From NCBI GenBank assembly GCA_026388615.1, contig JAPLJL010000091.1:1-7212 (forward strand): a stretch of DNA of 7,212 nt. The letters are read 5' to 3'. Within the stretch, counting starts at the first letter, position 1, and the number at the start of each line of letters is the position of its first letter. Shown one piece after another: positions 6,702-7,212 of the stretch. A program made the translations under genes and the position numbers. This DNA comes from Pseudomonadota bacterium (GTDB lineage: Bacteria; Desulfobacterota; JAPLJL01). The notes beneath the pieces are model-generated. The model did no database searches and was not told the origin of the DNA. It saw only the letters and a program-made list of their open reading frames with translations.

Positions 6702-7212
6702 TCAGAGTCGCGAGTTTACAAATCAACAGCCGCCCGTTTGAAGTGGCGGAGAATTTGGGAAAAGCCAAGGATTGGATCGAAAAGGCGGTCAGCGCCGGAT
6801 CCAAACTTGTGCTCCTGCCTGAATTTTTTAACCTCGGATATATCTACAGCGACAGGCTGCTGGAATTTTCCGAACCCCGGGACGGCCCCACGGTTTCCTG
6901 GATGAAGGATTTGAGCGCCGGTCTTGATATCTACCTGGCCGGGTGTTTCTACGAGAAAAGTCAAGATGATTACTTCGACACCATGGTAATTACCACCCCG
7001 GATCGTTCTTCCCTGTTTTATCGGAAGCGCCATCCCGCGCTCTGGGAAAATATTTATTTCCGCCCCGGGGACACCCCGGGGGTTTTTACCACCGGCCTGG
7101 CCCGGATCGGGGTGGCGATCTGCTGGGACGTGGTTTACCGCGATACCCTGGAGGGATTAAGGGGAAAAGTGGACCTGGTTCTGGTCAGCTGCGCCTGGCC
7201 GTCCCTGCAGAT
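6698..7212 (+). CDS. Carbon-nitrogen hydrolase (nitrilase superfamily), 3' end outside window
   Basis: The ATG at 6698 overlaps the TGA of the phosphoesterase (ATGA), and the frame stays open for 171 codons to the right edge. The start MIRVASLQIN matches the first strand of nitrilase-superfamily enzymes, which hydrolyse amides, carbamoyl groups or nitriles through a Glu-Lys-Cys centre. All three residues are visible: Glu42 (LLPEFFNLGY), Lys110 (YRKRHP) and Cys142 (GVAICWD). Glu117, a second conserved glutamate of the family, is also present (ENIYFRPGD). Typical members have about 260-300 residues, so roughly 90-130 are missing. The subfamily (for example omega-amidase, carbamoylputrescine amidase or other amidase) cannot be fixed from this half. 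There is no strong ribosome binding site, which fits translational coupling to the upstream gene. Confidence 0.9.
   Translation, partial: MIRVASLQINSRPFEVAENLGKAKDWIEKAVSAGSKLVLLPEFFNLGYIYSDRLLEFSEPRDGPTVSWMKDLSAGLDIYLAGCFYEKSQDDYFDTMVITTPDRSSLFYRKRHPALWENIYFRPGDTPGVFTTGLARIGVAICWDVVYRDTLEGLRGKVDLVLVSCAWPSLQ

Noticed and set aside
6716..7033. Minus-strand open frame of 105 codons
   Set aside because: It is antisense to the nitrilase-superfamily gene, whose plus-strand frame has an intact Glu-Lys-Cys centre and an ATGA overlap.
1..7212. Defence, phage or mobile element system
   Set aside because: No transposase, integrase, nuclease, toxin-antitoxin pair, terminal inverted repeats or tRNA-associated junctions were seen; all recognised genes are envelope, export or metabolic.

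Overview
The window carries four substantial protein genes, a partial fifth and one possible leader peptide. The protein set fits a Gram-negative-type bacterium of moderate GC content: a full-length SecA with a zinc-binding tail, a single-pass membrane-anchored M23 (LytM-type) cell-wall endopeptidase, and a signal-peptide-bearing repeat protein. An M23 peptidase directly upstream of secA is an arrangement known from several Gram-negative lineages. I cannot assign a phylum from the sequence alone. The style of the repeat protein suggests an environmental, possibly uncultured lineage, but that is only an impression.

Layout, left to right. Positions 1-1782 (minus): the first 594 codons of a secreted or surface protein with seven repeats of about 57 residues (probable seven-bladed beta-propeller), then a fibronectin-III-like domain and the start of another beta-rich domain; it runs off the left edge. 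Positions 1783-1945: a spacer with a good promoter and ribosome binding site for that gene. Positions 1946-4642 (minus): secA. Positions 4643-4863: an AT-rich secA leader with a consensus -10 box, two small inverted repeats and a 15-codon open reading frame that has a better Shine-Dalgarno sequence than secA itself. Positions 4864-5772 (minus): the M23 peptidase. Positions 5773-5930: a divergent spacer. Positions 5931-6701 (plus): a calcineurin-like metallophosphoesterase. Position 6698 to the right edge (plus): a nitrilase-superfamily gene overlapping the phosphoesterase by ATGA.

The minus-strand genes share an envelope and export theme: SecA drives export, the M23 enzyme trims peptidoglycan, and the propeller protein is a likely Sec substrate. 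The plus-strand pair looks like a two-gene (or longer) operon of soluble hydrolases, with no visible functional link to the minus-strand genes.

I see no mobile element, CRISPR array, RNA gene or defence system. The points most worth checking are the small upstream ORF in the secA leader, the near-identical 18-nt start contexts of the two divergent genes (the -10 box sits so close to ATG that the mRNA would be almost leaderless), and the aligned hypervariable columns in the propeller repeats.
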